Shown here: positions 20,643-33,627 of the stretch, one piece after another | How positions within the stretch are numbered: position 1 is the first letter of the stretch | Layout: every line of letters begins with the position of its first letter | DNA from: Bryopsis sp. KO-2023 | Taxonomy: Eukaryota; Chlorophyta; Ulvophyceae; Bryopsidales; Bryopsidaceae | DNA: 64,000 nt | Reading direction: 5' to 3' | Assembly: GCA_030272585.1 (NCBI GenBank) | Contig: BSYQ01000005.1 | Coordinates: forward strand, 1,798,001-1,862,000 | The notes under the pieces: generated by a model | Seen by the model: only the letters and a program-made list of their open reading frames with translations | The model's database searches: none | What the model was told of the DNA's origin: nothing | Translations under genes and position numbers: made by a program

Positions 20643-21458
20643 TCTTTTTTTTTTTCTTTTTCTTTTGTTTGGTTGTGATTTCCACAAAACTCACAACCAT
20701 CAAACCAACAGAGATAATTCAGCTTTGTGTTCCAAACCTCGTAATTTGTATTTGAGGCCACATTCTCATTTTCTTAAAAAAAATATCGGGGGCCACAAGA
20801 AGCACCACAACAAGATGGAACAGCCAAATTCAGGGCGGCTTTTGTGCCAATGAAATTCGTAAAAAAAAAAATACAAACAAACAAACAAACATCAATTACA
20901 TTGTGTAGGAGAGATATTCTCCTATTACTATTTGTATTAAAAAAAATACACTGGGTTGAGGGAACTCAAATTTTCCATCACCCCACATCACTCGCCCATT
21001 CCCAATCCTTGTACGACAGCAATATTTTGAAGAACAATAAATCCAACATCTCACCAGCAACAACGATCGCAGCCAATCCACGCTACGCCCGACCTGTCTT
21101 TGCGGTCGAAAGGAGGAAAACGAGCAGGTCAGGAAACCCAGAAAAAAGATGGCGTTCGATCGGTTACTTAACATTCGGCTCCATCGTTCGTAATCAGGTT
21201 TTCACCTCTCAGAAAATATGCTGCTTAATTCTCAGAAACAATGGATTCGTTTTTTTGTTCCACCATTTCCCAACGAATCTGCTTTTCTTTCCACAGAATG
21301 TCGATTCCTGATCAAATATGAGAAAAAGACAATGAGAATTTCACCCCCCCCCAAAAAAATGCACAGGTTGAAGGTTCAATCTACTGCGCATATCCAGCTG
21401 TGGGAAAACTTTTCTGGACTGCTATATATATACATATATATATATTCACTGGGGGAAA

Positions 21459-23579
21459 ATGGAGGGCAGCGAGGTGGAGTCGAGAGTGGGGTGTTTGCTG
21501 AATGCTGCAATAGTTGAGAGGAGATCTGGGCAAACACAAACTGATCTTTGGGAGAAGTTGATGAAAATATGCGCCAGAATGGAGCCGATGAAAAGGGCAG
21601 GTGCCATTAGTCAAGCAGTACTGAGGTCCGTTGCTTTCGTAATGTTAATAGTGATTTTGGCAGAGTTTTAGGAATTCTGGTCGCTTTTCGGAAATATACT
21701 TCCAGCTAAATGTTTTTTTGTTTCTTTTTCAGCTTCCAATGTAATACATACTGTTGAAAAATCTATGTCTGTTTTTTTTATGTCCAGGTACAGCGCTGCT
21801 ATGGTGGATACCCTTCCGAAAAAAATGGCGGCAGTTGCTGAAGTGGAAGCTTTCGGTTTCGGGGATAAAATGACCAAACATAATTTGCTGTTGGAATGCT
21901 TGGCCAGCGGCGAGTGTTTCTACGAAAGGAGAATCGACATGGATGCTGTTTGGTAAGCTTTTTTCGACCAGTTCTATTTCCCTATCTCTCCCCCCCCCCC
22001 CCCACCTTCTTGATATCTGACCGAGCAAAATGCAAATTATGAAATCTCTGAGGGGTGCTAGAAAATTGGACCGAAGCATTCCACCATTGGGGCAGACATG
22101 TTGATTGAGTTTTCTTTTTCTTTTTTCTTTTTTTTTTCCCAAAAATTGGGGGCTATTTTTTCATCCATCCATCCATCCATCGTGCAAATCTTATGTCTTC
22201 ACCTTATGCTGCTGATTTAAACAAATATCAAGCATGTCTGTTTGTTTTTTTTGGGTTTTTTTTTTCTTGCACAGTGCTATTTTCGAGCACCAGGAAAAGG
22301 TTTATTCCGTGAGTTACATCTGGTCATTCCTGGAGGATCTTGGGAAAGGAAAAGATTTCGAAGACGAAGGAAAAGCTTTCAAAGATTTGATTGTGTTTGC
22401 TGGGGATAGCTGCCGAAGAACGGAGTCAGAATTCGAAAAGCGATACGATGGCTGGGATTTGTTTTTTGCCAGACCTTCTATATCGATTCTGGCGCTTATG
22501 CAGGTACCTCCCCCCCCCCCCCCCCCCAAAAAAAAAAAGTAAAAAAAATAATTATAAAATAATTAAATTAACTGAAAAAAAAAAGGGCTGAATAAGAATG
22601 TGTCTTTTTGGAACTCGAAAAGAGAAATGGCGAGTAAGAAAACAAGGAGAAAATTAGTGATTTTTGTTTTTGTATTTATTTTATATATTAATATATATAT
22701 ATATATATATTATTGTTATATTATTTAAGCAAGAATGTTTTGTTTTGTTTTTTTCGTTTCGCAGACGATCTCCATTGAAAGCCAAAGAGGTCGAGACGGG
22801 GCGTTCAACCAGGAGGTGATTTTATCAAGAAAGTGAACAAGCGATATGCTTTATTTTTCAAATATTTTTTCGCACTCCTGCAAAAAAAAAGAAAAAAAAA
22901 ATCCTTTTTAAGTTTGCTTAATCGGTCAATAAGCCCCCCCACTGATTCACCCGGCATTCCATTTTTTCAAAAAGAAAAAAAAACATCAGTTTGATTCGAA
23001 ATCTGGCCAGCAAGATTGCAATCCGCCCCTGAAAAAAAAACAAAAAAAACTATTTCCTTTTTTTTTTTGCTCCGTGTACTTGTCCCCACCTGAAGTCAAT
23101 TTCACTCAATCATTCAAAAGCAAACCTTTGGAAACAAAAAAAATCAAATCAAATCAAATCGTCAACATTGTTCATTGTTCACCATAGTTCGGTGCTTCCG
23201 ATCCTTCTTTTTTTTTTCTTAATGTTTCTCTTTTTTTAATAACATTTTTTAAACTATCATATTCTCTTCTTTTTTTTTTGTTCTTCAGTTTATTTTTTTT
23301 TTGGGGGGGGGAAAACAGTTGATCTTCTCCCCTTGTTGATTTTTTTTTAATTATTTTTCCCCCGTCAAACAGGTGATGTTTTTGTCTTATATGCACCTTC
23401 TTTTGAAGGAAGTGTGCAACAGTGGATCTGTCAAGTACAGATCCTCTATGTCGATGAAATTTCCTAGCACTTCGATGGCCATAAAGAGGATTCGAAAAGA
23501 ATGCTGGACTGCGGGGCGAGAAGCCAGAGAAGCCCGATGTGAAATTCTACGGGTAGGAGTAACTACAGAATTAAAAACA

Positions 23580-23610
<31 letters not shown>

Positions 23611-26600
23611 GAATGAATGAATGAATGAATAAATAAAATGAATGAATGAATGAATGAATAAATAATAAACATGCACTCTCAGATTCTTCGAAATTATATT
23701 TTCATCCTTTTTTGTCAGAAAAGTTTTTTGATTCTTTGTTGTGAGAAGAAGAAAATTTTTTTCATCCTTTTTTGTGAAAACGTTTTTTTCATGTTGATTA
23801 TTATTTAATAAAAAAAGGTTGAAGTGTGCTGATTAGGCAGGTAAGCGTCTGTATGCTAGAGGCAAGCAAAGTGAAGAAGACGATTTCGAAATGCTGCAGC
23901 AATTGATGGAGGAAGTCACAGTGGATCTTTTGGATAGCTACCAATGTGCGATTTCTTTCAACGTGAGTGCACGTATTATGCAGGATTTTTCGTCTTTCTT
24001 TCTTTTTTTTTGAAGGATAATTTCAGAACGATATATATATTATACATATATTATTACGATTCAGGGATTTGTGGGAGTTGTGAGAATTTTTCTGAGGCAA
24101 GTTTATCTCATATAACGCTTTTTAAACATTTAAAACTAAGATTTATTCTCCCCCCCCCCCCCCCCCCAAAGGAACCATACTCCACGTGATATAACTGTTG
24201 CAAATTTTCTTTTTTTTTTCTCCGGGGGGGGGGGGAGGGGTGTTTGCAAGTATGACTGTTTGATGATTAATGGCTTATGTGCAAACAGAATACGAATCTT
24301 GTGAAAGACAACTTAATGGAGAGTTATATCGAATCCTGCAACAGCTTTTTGGGATGGATAGTACTACGAGCGAAAAGAAAATTGAACTCCAATGAACCTG
24401 AGGTGCATGAATCTGGAATGAAATCGATAAGGTGGGTTGATTGCTCATATCAAAATTTCGAAACAAAAAATCAAATCCAAAATGAAAGAAAGCTGGAGGT
24501 TTTTCAATTTTTGAAAAAGTTTTTCACCCCAAGATTTTTTTTCCCCGATTCGATAAACCTATCCGTTTTGATTTAAATAAAAAAAATCTCGAAGTCGTTT
24601 TCAGTCGTTTTCTCAGTATCTGTGAACCTTTTTTCAAGTGTTTTTCTATTTCATTTCCTATTATTTTTTAAACTTTCTGTTCAAATTTTTTGGAATTTTC
24701 TGAAGGGGTTTGGGGACAAAGGCTGTTTTTGATGTATCGATTATCCCAAACTTGCAATTGCAAAATGTCCGTATATTCATATAGGGACATATATATTCAT
24801 TTGGATTTTTCTGTCGGATTTCTTTTCAAAGGATGGCATTGGAATTGGCGAAAAAGCATTACGCTTTTCAGCAACTTTTCGACATTTGCGAAATTCTGGA
24901 GGACCGAGACCTCCTTCACGAAAACATGACAAATTTGAAAAGCCGGCCAGAGCTGCACAATCAGTTGGAGTTTTCCAGATGGGTCTTCCAGCATTTGAAA
25001 GCCGAAAAGCGTTTGGGGGACCTCTTCAATTTGCCGAATTCCTTCGACGAGGAATTGCTGAAGTTTCTGGCACCTTTCCCAGATCTGCTGTGGAGAATTC
25101 AAGTATATTGACACCAAGAAAAAAGGAGAAAAAAGAATAAGGAAAAACAAACAATTGAATTTTTTGTTGATAGGATTACTCTGTGAGTCGTTTCCAGAAT
25201 TTCCCAGAATTTTCGAAAGGTTTTTTTTTTGTTTTTTGTTCTATTTTTTTTGGGGGGAGGGGTAAAATAAAAGAATAAATCATAATAAATAGAATATTTT
25301 TTTTGTTCACATTTTTGGTGCATTGTGCATCTTTGGTGGCATGATAATAAATGGATTTGAAAAAAAAAAAAAGCGAAAATTCAAAGGAGCTGGGTTTTTT
25401 TTTCTGTTAATCTGTTGCTTTTACATATCAATTGCCTCCTCGAAAACTGCCATTGTCTGTTCATCATGACTGAAATTTGATGGATTTTTTTTTTCCGTTG
25501 CGATTTTTTTGTTTGTTCGAAAAGGTGAGAACCGGCCAAATCAAAAAAAGCTTGACTACGCTGACGATGCATGGTCGAAGAACTCCCAACAGCGCAGAGG
25601 CCAGGCATGCTTTGAGTTTGGCAGCACTCGCTGCGAAAATTTCGTATGGAGATGCTGACAGTGAAAACGAAGCTCTGAGGTAGAGGATGCCGCCCCCCCC
25701 CCCGCAAAAAAAAAAGAAAAGAAAAAAAATATATTCCAAAGGGAAAAAATTCTGATTTTTTTTCATCTTTTCGATTCATCACCTGAGTTCTGTTCCCTGT
25801 GCAGGGGTGGAAAAAAACTTGAGGAGGGGTTTTTGTTCAATGAACTAGAATGTTACTTTACGTATCGAAGAATGCTGAGATGGTGGTATGGCTGCCAGAT
25901 TCAAGCAAGCTCAGCATGACAGCATATTAGGGCTGGCCAGATTGAAAGCTCAGGATGCCATCAAATCTGGACCGGCTCCTCTGATGCCTTCTGAGGCTGT
26001 CATAGAAGCGGTGCTGGAAAATGCCGACAGATGTGAAACTGCCACCGACAAATGCAAGCTCCTGGACAGGGCCATCGACGTCTTTTCCAAAAGCGATCCG
26101 AGTTTCAGAGAGAATCAATAGTGAGTGTGTGCTGCCGTCACTCGTTCTTCTTGTTTTTTTGGGTTTTTTTGTTTCTTTTTAAATCGTGGATGGTCCTTTT
26201 CTATTTGAGAAAAACGGTGCATTAGTCATATGCAATGTGTGCTTGAGGGTGAAGTTTCTCAGTAATGTTTCTTGGAGTGTAACAACCTATTTGGTGCGTA
26301 ACTCCGCGCATAGCCATACCTTGCGTAGAAATTTCAATCCATGTGAATCCATCAAGCTTCAGACTGGTAGTACCCCCAGGGGGTCACTATTAGAGAAAAT
26401 ACGGTATATATATAATAATAAGTAGACATGAACATTGTGATGAATAAATGAATGAATGTTTAATGTACATAAGGCAAACTAGCCTAACGAACGCCGTCCA
26501 CAACGAGGTGATTTAGCACTGCCCTTACTAAAAATCCAGCTCAAATAAGTCAGCTCTAGAGAACCCTCCACAATCGACATTGCGATGCTACAGTGGTTTA

Positions 26601-26988
26601 TTTCTGGGTCAGTCTATGTAACACCTTTCCGTGAACGGGCTGTACTCAGCCTTTTGGCCTTGTGTATAAAACACTTCCGATTCAATTCGATATATGATAA
26701 GCCCCCTGTCGGTGGCGTTTCTGCAGTGCTTTGTGGGAAAGGATGTGGCGGTGTATACTGAATGCCGAGGATTGGGAAAACTTGGACCCAATCGGCTTCA
26801 TCGACAGCAGGGGCTTGGAAAGAATGGCCATCCATCGCTACTTGACCGAATTCAGAGATTTCATGAGCGTTTCGGAATTGAACGAATTGATGGAAATCGT
26901 GAAAAAGCACAAACGCTGGGACATCAATTCCTCCAAGTATATAGAGTTCATTTTTCGAGGGGTGTTTGGGGTGGAATTAAAATGCTAG
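21459..26988 (+). CDS. Nup133-like nucleoporin, C-terminal helical half only
   Basis: Eleven exons give 656 residues: 21459-21625, 21788-21952, 22275-22503, 22765-22815, 23373-23552, 23837-23962, 24289-24431, 24832-25102, 25525-25679, 25899-26120 and 26727-26988. Phases agree at every junction. Conserved blocks match plant Nup133: ALELAKKHYAFQQLFDIC, then FSRWVFQHLKAEKRLGDL, LLKFLAPFPDLLWRIQ, SLAALAAKI, and SFRENQYALWERMWRCI before DWENL. Nup133 belongs to the Y-shaped outer-ring complex of the nuclear pore. Full-length Nup133 is about 1100-1300 residues, with an N-terminal seven-bladed propeller before this helical domain. Nothing resembling the propeller is found between this ATG and the previous gene, so the gene encodes only the helical half or its 5' exons lie elsewhere. 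The TA run 12 bp before the ATG leaves little room for a leader. Confidence 0.8.
26574..26696 (+). repeat. Interspersed ~115-bp repeat, copy A
   Basis: Shared landmarks in order: GCGATGCTACAGTGG, TTTCTG(A/G)GTCAGTCTA, CCGTGAACGGGCTG, CTC(A/G)GCCTTTTGGCC, TTGTGT, AAAACACTTCC, CGATATATG. It lies in the last intron of the Nup133-like gene, 30 bp before the final exon, in sense orientation. Confidence 0.85.
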
Positions 26989-28120
26989 GGCTGAGGCACG
27001 GGCTGCTGGATGTATGTTTGCACATATGCATATTTCGGGAAATAGGAGAAGAAGAAAAGGAAAAAAAAAGCATCTGACCTAACACCAATGGGGTGTCGGT
27101 AGGAGAAGTTGATGCACGCATGTTGTAAAGAAACGAAATATAGATAGTTGGTTTTTGATTCTCGGTGTAGAATGACGTGGTTTGGGGGGGGGGGGGGGGG
27201 GGGAGAAAAAATATATCACTATCCAGAGGGCTTTTTTTGTCATAAGCATCCATTCAAGTTAATCTGCTTCATTTCGTTCAATGATTGCGAAACCAGGGTT
27301 GTACGGTTGAGCATTAAAACACGTGAAGCCCCTTGAATGTGAACAATGGTTATTACTTATGCTCCATTAAATTCTGCAAAATTCGATCGAGAAATTCAAG
27401 AAATGAACAGCAAAAACAGCACTCGATCAGGTGCCAGACAGGGCACTTTTTTCCCCCTAAAAATTCGCCTACATTCCTCCACACCACCATTTCAAGCAGC
27501 AGACACCTCATATCTTTCTTTGTCGAGCCGCCAAAGAGCTCATTGTGTTTTTGGAGTTATTCAGGGCAGCCGCCGCCACATTTCGAATTCAAAAAAGGTT
27601 GATTCTGTTTTTATTGTTGGTTTCGTGGATGGATCCAAACCACGTCGATGCGAGTGATTTGATGGCTGTTTTAAAAATAACCCTCCGCGCCACGGATCGA
27701 ATTCCTACACAGTGGGGTCGGCTTTCTCTCCGACGCTTTTTTTTTTCTTTTTCTTTCTTTCTTTACGGATCGATCAGGGGGAGGTCACGCAGTGGCGTGA
27801 GCGATGAGCGTTACGCCGTCTGGCCTGCGTGCGTTTTTCCGGTAACAAGAGAAAAAAAAAAGCGACACACGAAACGGGTATGCGTGTCCCTCAAAACGCT
27901 TGAAGAAAAATCTGTAACTGCGCGATAAAGATACTGGCAAAACGACACCGATTTCGCTCAAAAAAAGGTCCAGGGGAAAAGAATTTTCGATCTCGGTGGG
28001 GGGGGCGTTTTGTTGTTTTTTTTTGTGGATTTAAGGGTGGTGGTCGGTTGTAGCGGTCGCCTACTAAAAAAAGAACGTTGGAGGGCACTACATTCGCTGG
28101 TGTCGGCGGTGGGGGGGGAA
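26989..28120. other. Intergenic region between Nup133-like and membrane-protein genes
   Basis: No gene is recognised. Poly-G and poly-T tracts occur around 27185 and 27740. From about 27440 to 28110 the sequence is GC-richer with CpG and is probably the promoter and leader of the next gene. Confidence 0.45.
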
Positions 28121-31100
28121 ATGGAGGGATCAGAATCTCAAGCGCGCGGCGGCTGTTGGTCGAATTTTTTTGTTTCTCGTTTCGGTGTCGATAGAAAGGC
28201 GGGTCGCATCAAAGGAAACGAAATTGCCGAATGCACGACATTGATTCCAGCGCCACCAGCTGAAAACGATCAGACTATCTCGTGGAATATGTTTGTTTTT
28301 TTCATAACTTGAACAGGGGTGGCTGGGAGGGGAATGCTACCTAGCCACAGCTCATATCAGCAATATTTCTGATGTTTTTTAATTAATAGCATTTTTTTTT
28401 TTGGGGGGGGAGGGGTAAATAAGATAAATCAAATCAATAGTGTAACTATGTATGCACATGCATGCATGGATTATCTAAATTAAAAAAAAATCATTTTTTG
28501 CATGCCGAGTGATATTTCTTGGTTTTGATTGGATATATAGGGCACTGCAGTATTGGGTGTTGATCGGAATTGCCGTGGAGCATGTGCAGCAGGTTTCCGC
28601 CGGTTTGCTTGAAAACGATGAAGCATGCAGTGGGGGCGAATGCGAAGAGGGGGCCTCTGGTGGAGGCTCAAATCGGAACAAAATAATTCTGGCGTGAGTT
28701 TCGGTTTGTTCCTCCAATGACACAGGGTGCAAGCAAACCAACTTCACAAATTTTTTGCTCCTATATTTTTTTTATTTTCATTTTTTTTTTGGGGGGGGGT
28801 GGGTGGGCTTTGGTTCGGTGTGTGAAAATGGTTATGACTAATGGGGCTATGACTCTTTGTTTGAAGAAAAAATCAAATTGGTGGGGAGGGGCAGGAATAT
28901 GGGTTTCTGCATGTATACGAGGCTGGCAACCCTGACTCTACCTTTTAAAAAAAATCGAAAAAAATCAAAAAAGAAGCCTTGCAAGGCTGCCCAATTGGTT
29001 TCCCTTGAACAACAAGTCAAAAAGTCAGTTTTTATTTATTTATTGCACAAATCCGGACCCATATATCGACACCTCGTCCTGTTTTTTTCTTTAAACTTGT
29101 GCAGGGTGGTTCTCTTGGCTGCTTCCCTGTGTTTCTGCCTCATGTGTGTACCTGCCCTCCTGTGGTTTTGTATAAAATTCATTAGAAGGAATCTGGCACG
29201 AACATCTAAAAATAGCCGGGCCAAGCCGAAGGAGGGTCCAGGTGCACCCCAAGCTCCAACCGTAGAATTGGACAGCATCCATATCGTCACCACGACGCCG
29301 ACGGCTCAATTGGAGGATTCCGATCAAGACTCGGGAAATGCTGACGCCATTTTGTTGCCAAGATCTGGATCGTAAGATCAAATTTCAAATTTCAAATTGC
29401 CCAGCAGTTTTTAAAGATGCTGTTGTGGTGGATACAGTTTCGTATCGGCATGGAAAAAAAAAGCTGTGGAGGTGCACCTGCCGAAAACAGGCAATTTTCC
29501 ATAGTGAACACTCCCCCCCCCCAAAAAAAAGGAAAAAAAAAAAGCATTATGGATTGAAATTATTTTACACAAGGCCAAAAGGTCGAGTGCAGTTTTTTTC
29601 GTTTTGCCCGTTCACGGAAATGTGTCATAGGCTGACTCAGAAAGAAACCACCTTAGCATCACAATGTCCCTGTATATATCGATATATATCTTTAAAAAAT
29701 AATGATATTAGTAATAAGTGTATGCATCCCGTATCGCTCAGTTGCACGGTGGGGCTTTCAGCCTCGATGCTCTGCTCGTATTTGAATCTATTTGTTTTAA
29801 AATGCACAGCATGTGCATTTTTTTTCTGTGGCAATTGGGGGTGGTTCAACAGATATACGGGAGAATTTTTGGACAAGGGAAAAAGCGTGGTGCATGAGTA
29901 CAAGCTGTTGTTTTCGCCTTGGGGGGAGGTGCATGGCTCCATCCTGGAAAGACACACCCCGACTGACGAAAAGGGAAATTCTTTGCCCGTCCGCATCGTT
30001 CGAAAATACAAGGTCTGCCCAATGCTCTTTAAAAACATCAGGTTATTTTTCCCCTTTTTTGAGTTTTTTCAAGGGTTTTTTTTTCAGTTTTTTTCCAGAT
30101 TCTTTTTACTGTTTTTGAGTTTTGTTAAGGTTTTTTCTTACTTTTTTTTGAGTTTTTTTAAGGGTTTCTCTGTTTGTTTTTTTTTGGAGGGGGGAGGGGA
30201 GCATTGCATTCATTTCTGCATTCGATTGGCTGTAGGGTGGTTTTTCAGCTTTTTTTGGTGTAAAACGCTTGAAGAAAAAGTAATAATTCTAAAAATAGCT
30301 CGGCTGGGAATGGCAATCAATGGTGAGTACTGTGCGTGCAGATCAGAGGACACTATAATATCGAAATCGGGAGGTTTCAATGGGGGGAGGCCAGATCAGG
30401 GGATGACTATATCGAAACGTTTGGAGAAGTGGAGGATAAGGTCGCCCTATGGAAAAGCATTGCAGACAGTGAGTATTTCACTGGGGCAAAATGCGAAAAA
30501 GAAAGACTCGAATCTTGTTCGTTTGTACACCCGACATGCTCATGGGATGGTCGACTCATTAAACAATCGACAGAATTGTGCTTTTTCATCTTTATTATGG
30601 TTGGAATCGATGTGTCCAGCCGAGATGGCTGGCTAGATTTTTTTGGGGGGTGCATTTAATTCCTGCCTGAATGTTTTTGAGCGCCTTCGAGTATCATATG
30701 TTAGTGCTGATTATGAGGCGTATCCAGGACTATGAGGCCTGCCCCCCTGAAAGACGCTGCACCCAGTTAAAAAAAAAAAAGAAAGAAAGAAGAAAACGTG
30801 TGCTTTGCTCTGTCTTGTGTTTCTGAGTGACCCCCCCCCCCTCCCCCCTTTTTTTTTTTTTTTTGGCCCCTCAAAGTTATTGGCTATGTCTATGGTGCTG
30901 ACATTAAAATTCTTTGGGGAATTGAGGAAGGGATTTGGCAATCAGCAAAACCAAAGATCTTCACCTTTCATGAATCGAAGGATTAGAGAGTTTTATTACT
31001 ATTTTTTAATTTATTATTATTATTTTGGCCTTCTGGATCCACAAGTTTGTTTATTTATTATTAAATCAGGTGCGAGTCCTGCTCTGCATACTGAGGTAGA

Positions 31101-31692
31101 ATGTGTAAATTTTGACAATGCCAAGGGAGTTATCGAAGCGTGGCGTTTTACTACAAATGGAACACAAGGTAAAAAAATGTATTCGAAAGTACTTTCAAAA
31201 AAATGTATTGGAAAGAAAGGTATTTCAAAAAATAAAACCAATAAAAAACAGAAATGTATTGGAACAAAGTGTATTTGAAATATAAGGGAGATTTGATTTT
31301 TTTTTATTTCGTTCAACTTGATCAATTGTGTTTTTCGGAGTGCAGATATTGGAAATATATATATATATTGGAATATTGGTGTTTTTCTCGGCCCATTTTT
31401 TTTTTTTTTGTGTGGAGACTGCTGTATTCGATCGATTTGTTTTCTTAAAACAGGTCCAATGGTGCTCACCTTGACTGAAAGCGAGGAGGTAGCTCGTAAG
31501 GAGGGGATTCCTGAAAAAACGGAGAGCAGTGTGAAAGGGGTTGTTTCTGGCGGAGGCAGCTCGACTCATGGCCAGCCGCCGATCACCCCTGTTGAAAAAT
31601 CCCTCCGGGAAACCCACAGTCAAGATTCCCGTAAAGCATCGAAGAGAACGGTGGTGAATAAGCAAGGTGATCGAGCGGTTTGGATGTACTGA
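28121..31692 (+). CDS. Unidentified single-pass membrane protein
   Basis: Seven exons give 412 residues: 28121-28290, 28541-28693, 29105-29371, 29853-30041, 30347-30468, 31070-31168 and 31454-31692. Phases are consistent. One strong membrane segment lies at about residues 107-130 (VVLLAASLCFCLMCVPALLW) followed by basic residues (KFIRRNLARTSKNSRAK), so the following part should face the cytosol. A Pro/Gly linker leads to a beta-rich-looking region (YKLLFSPWGEVHGSILERH, GHYNIEIGRFQWGEA, VEAWRFTTNG-like end). The tail is Ser/Lys-rich. I recognise no family. The donor after exon 1 (GTTTGT) is weak. An alternative end skips the stop here and uses the exons at 33628-34032. Copy B of the interspersed repeat lies in intron 3. 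Confidence 0.6.
29551..29670 (-). repeat. Interspersed ~115-bp repeat, copy B
   Basis: Same landmarks as copy A on the opposite strand: CTGAGTCAGCCTATGACAC, CCGTGAACGGGC, TGCACTCGACC, TTTTGGCCTTGTGT. A/T-rich extra bases interrupt it between CGGGC and TGCACTC. It lies in intron 3 of the membrane-protein gene, antisense to it. Confidence 0.85.
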
Positions 31693-31754
31693 TTGGAAAA
31701 CCTCGGAACAAAAACAAAACAGAAAAAAAAGGATAAAAAAACGAAACAAAAAAA

Positions 31755-31960
31755 GCAATTGCTTTAAGGGTTGCATCGTTTCCCCCTCGTAAAACAAAAA
31801 AAAAAAAAAAAGAGGAAAAAAAAAGACAATTGCTCGAAGATTGTTGCATTGTTTCCCCTCGAGGAAAAAAAAAAAAAAAGAGGAAAAAACAAGACAATTG
31901 CTCGAAGATTGTTGCATTGTTTCCCCTCGAGGAAAAAAAAAAAAAGAAGAAGAAAGGAGG
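31755..31960. repeat. Three tandem units of ~68 bp
   Basis: Each unit contains (G)CAATTGCT, CGAAGATTGTTGCATTG, TTTCCCCTCGAGG and a poly-A run ending GAGGAAAAAA. Units begin near 31755, 31825 and 31893. The first is diverged, while the second and third are almost identical apart from poly-A length. Confidence 0.8.
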
Positions 31961-32124
31961 AAAAGAAACATGAGGAGGGGAAAAAATGATGGCGAGAAAA
32001 AAAAAAAAAAAAAGAAGAAGAAGAAGAAGAAAGGATGTTTGGGGAAAAAAAGGGAGAAAAAACAAGACACTTGCAAATTCCCTAATAATTCCTGGAAGAA
32101 AAAGAAAATGGAGAAGAACCAAAT

Positions 32125-32150
32125 ATATGTAAATATATATATTTACATAT
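32125..32150. repeat. 26-bp perfect A/T palindrome
   Basis: ATATGTAAATATA followed directly by its reverse complement. It lies in the A-rich spacer; no function can be assigned. Confidence 0.8.
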
Positions 32151-33627
32151 CTGCAATATATTTTTGGACATCCCCCAAAATAGTATAAGATATTCCTTCC
32201 TTGGGGAAAAAAAAGGGTACCATTTTGAAGGGAGATGCTTAAAAAGTATTCCTCGACAGATCTGGATAAAGTTAACTTTTCACAGTTGATGAAAGAAAAA
32301 AAGAGGGAAAAAATGGGAAAAAATTAAGCAGGGAACCACCGATTTACGATAATTTTCTTTTTTTTTAATATCCTGTTGGTGTGTTTCCTTGTTTTAGAAA
32401 AAAAAGATTTTTTTTTTTGCTGTTGTTTTTTTTATCTTCAAATGGAAGCCCTTTTCTTAAATCTTTTCCCTTTATTATTTAAAAAAAAAAAAAAATCGGA
32501 GCTGATGAGCGCAACTCCATCTTATCTTTATGAATTTAAAAAAAGAAAGAAGATCAAAAATAATTTTGATTTTAAATCTTAAATTTATTTTTTTTAATCT
32601 TCCAAAGAAAACTTAATTCCTGTTAAAAATGAGGGAATCAATATGAAGGGAAAAGAAAAAGGGTGCGAAATTGAAAAAGGAGTCGGCCAAATTTTTCGCA
32701 AAAAAAGTCCGACCGCCTAAAAAGGGAGAAAAAAAAGAAAAAAAAACTTTGTGATTCGTGTATTGAAAAAAAAAAGATAATTTTCTTTGGTAATATTTGG
32801 AATCTGGGGATTTTGTTTTTTTTTTCTTATTTTGTTTTTGAGACAGGGAAAAAAAGAAGTTGAAAGGAAAAGCACAATAATCCCTTGCATAAGTTTTATA
32901 CGAAGGCATTTTTTTTGCCCGAAAAAAAAAAAAAAGCCTTTGAATACATCTGATTGCTGCTGAGAACTGAATTATTTGTTTTCTCTATATTTTAAAAAAA
33001 AAAAAAAAAAAACTTTTAGATAGCAGAAAAGCAAGCAGAAGCTTGGGTTGGAAAAATGGATGGTGTATTTTGGGGGCAAAGGGTGTTTTTTTTCTTTGGG
33101 TTGGAAAGACTCTACAAACACTACTTTGTAATTGGAAAAAAAAAAGAATCTGTTTTTGTTTTTTTTTCTTCAACTTGCAAATTTATCTTTTGGCCTTTTA
33201 GTTGTAATGAAAAAAAAAAACCCAAAACATATTAAATTTGATCAAAAATAATAACAATAAATTAAATTTTCAGGGCAGTTGATTGTTATTTTGTTTTAAT
33301 TTTTTTTCATGGGGGGGGGGGGGGGGGGCTTGCACATTGCATGATATTTTAGTCATGCTGTTCAGAGTTTGTACTCCAGAAAATATGAGTATGAAGAGAA
33401 GGTAGAAATTGTCTGTTTTTTTTGTTTTCTTTTGTGTTTTTTTTTTGGGGGGGGGGGGTTGTGGGCATATAAATTTGTGTAAATATTTGATGTATTTTTT
33501 TTATTCAATGTGTTGTAGAATCGTTGCCTTCAGAAAAAAATAATAATAAATTAAATTAAAAATATATTAAATTAAAATTAAGTAGTACCAAAGGCAGTTC
33601 CCCACCTCCACATCAATATCTATGCAG

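Larger units (their letters stand above)
19200..21458. other. Intergenic region with direct repeats and hairpins
   Basis: No gene is recognised. The stretch has very long poly-G runs (19385-19406, 19515-19528) and poly-T runs. It holds the 56-bp direct repeat and the hairpin pair listed separately. An alternating TA run at about 21423-21447 lies just before the Nup133-like start and may serve as its TATA element. Confidence 0.5.
31693..33627. other. A-rich spacer or long 3' intron
   Basis: Very A-rich on this strand, with tandem units at 31755-31960, poly-A runs and the palindrome at 32125-32150. No gene is seen. If the alternative 3' exons are used, this whole stretch is an intron of about 1.96 kb. 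Confidence 0.5.

Noticed and set aside
29338-30636. Plus-strand open frame of 432 codons over the membrane-protein gene
   Set aside because: It runs through introns with poly-T and through repeat copy B. The spliced exons within it account for the coding signal.
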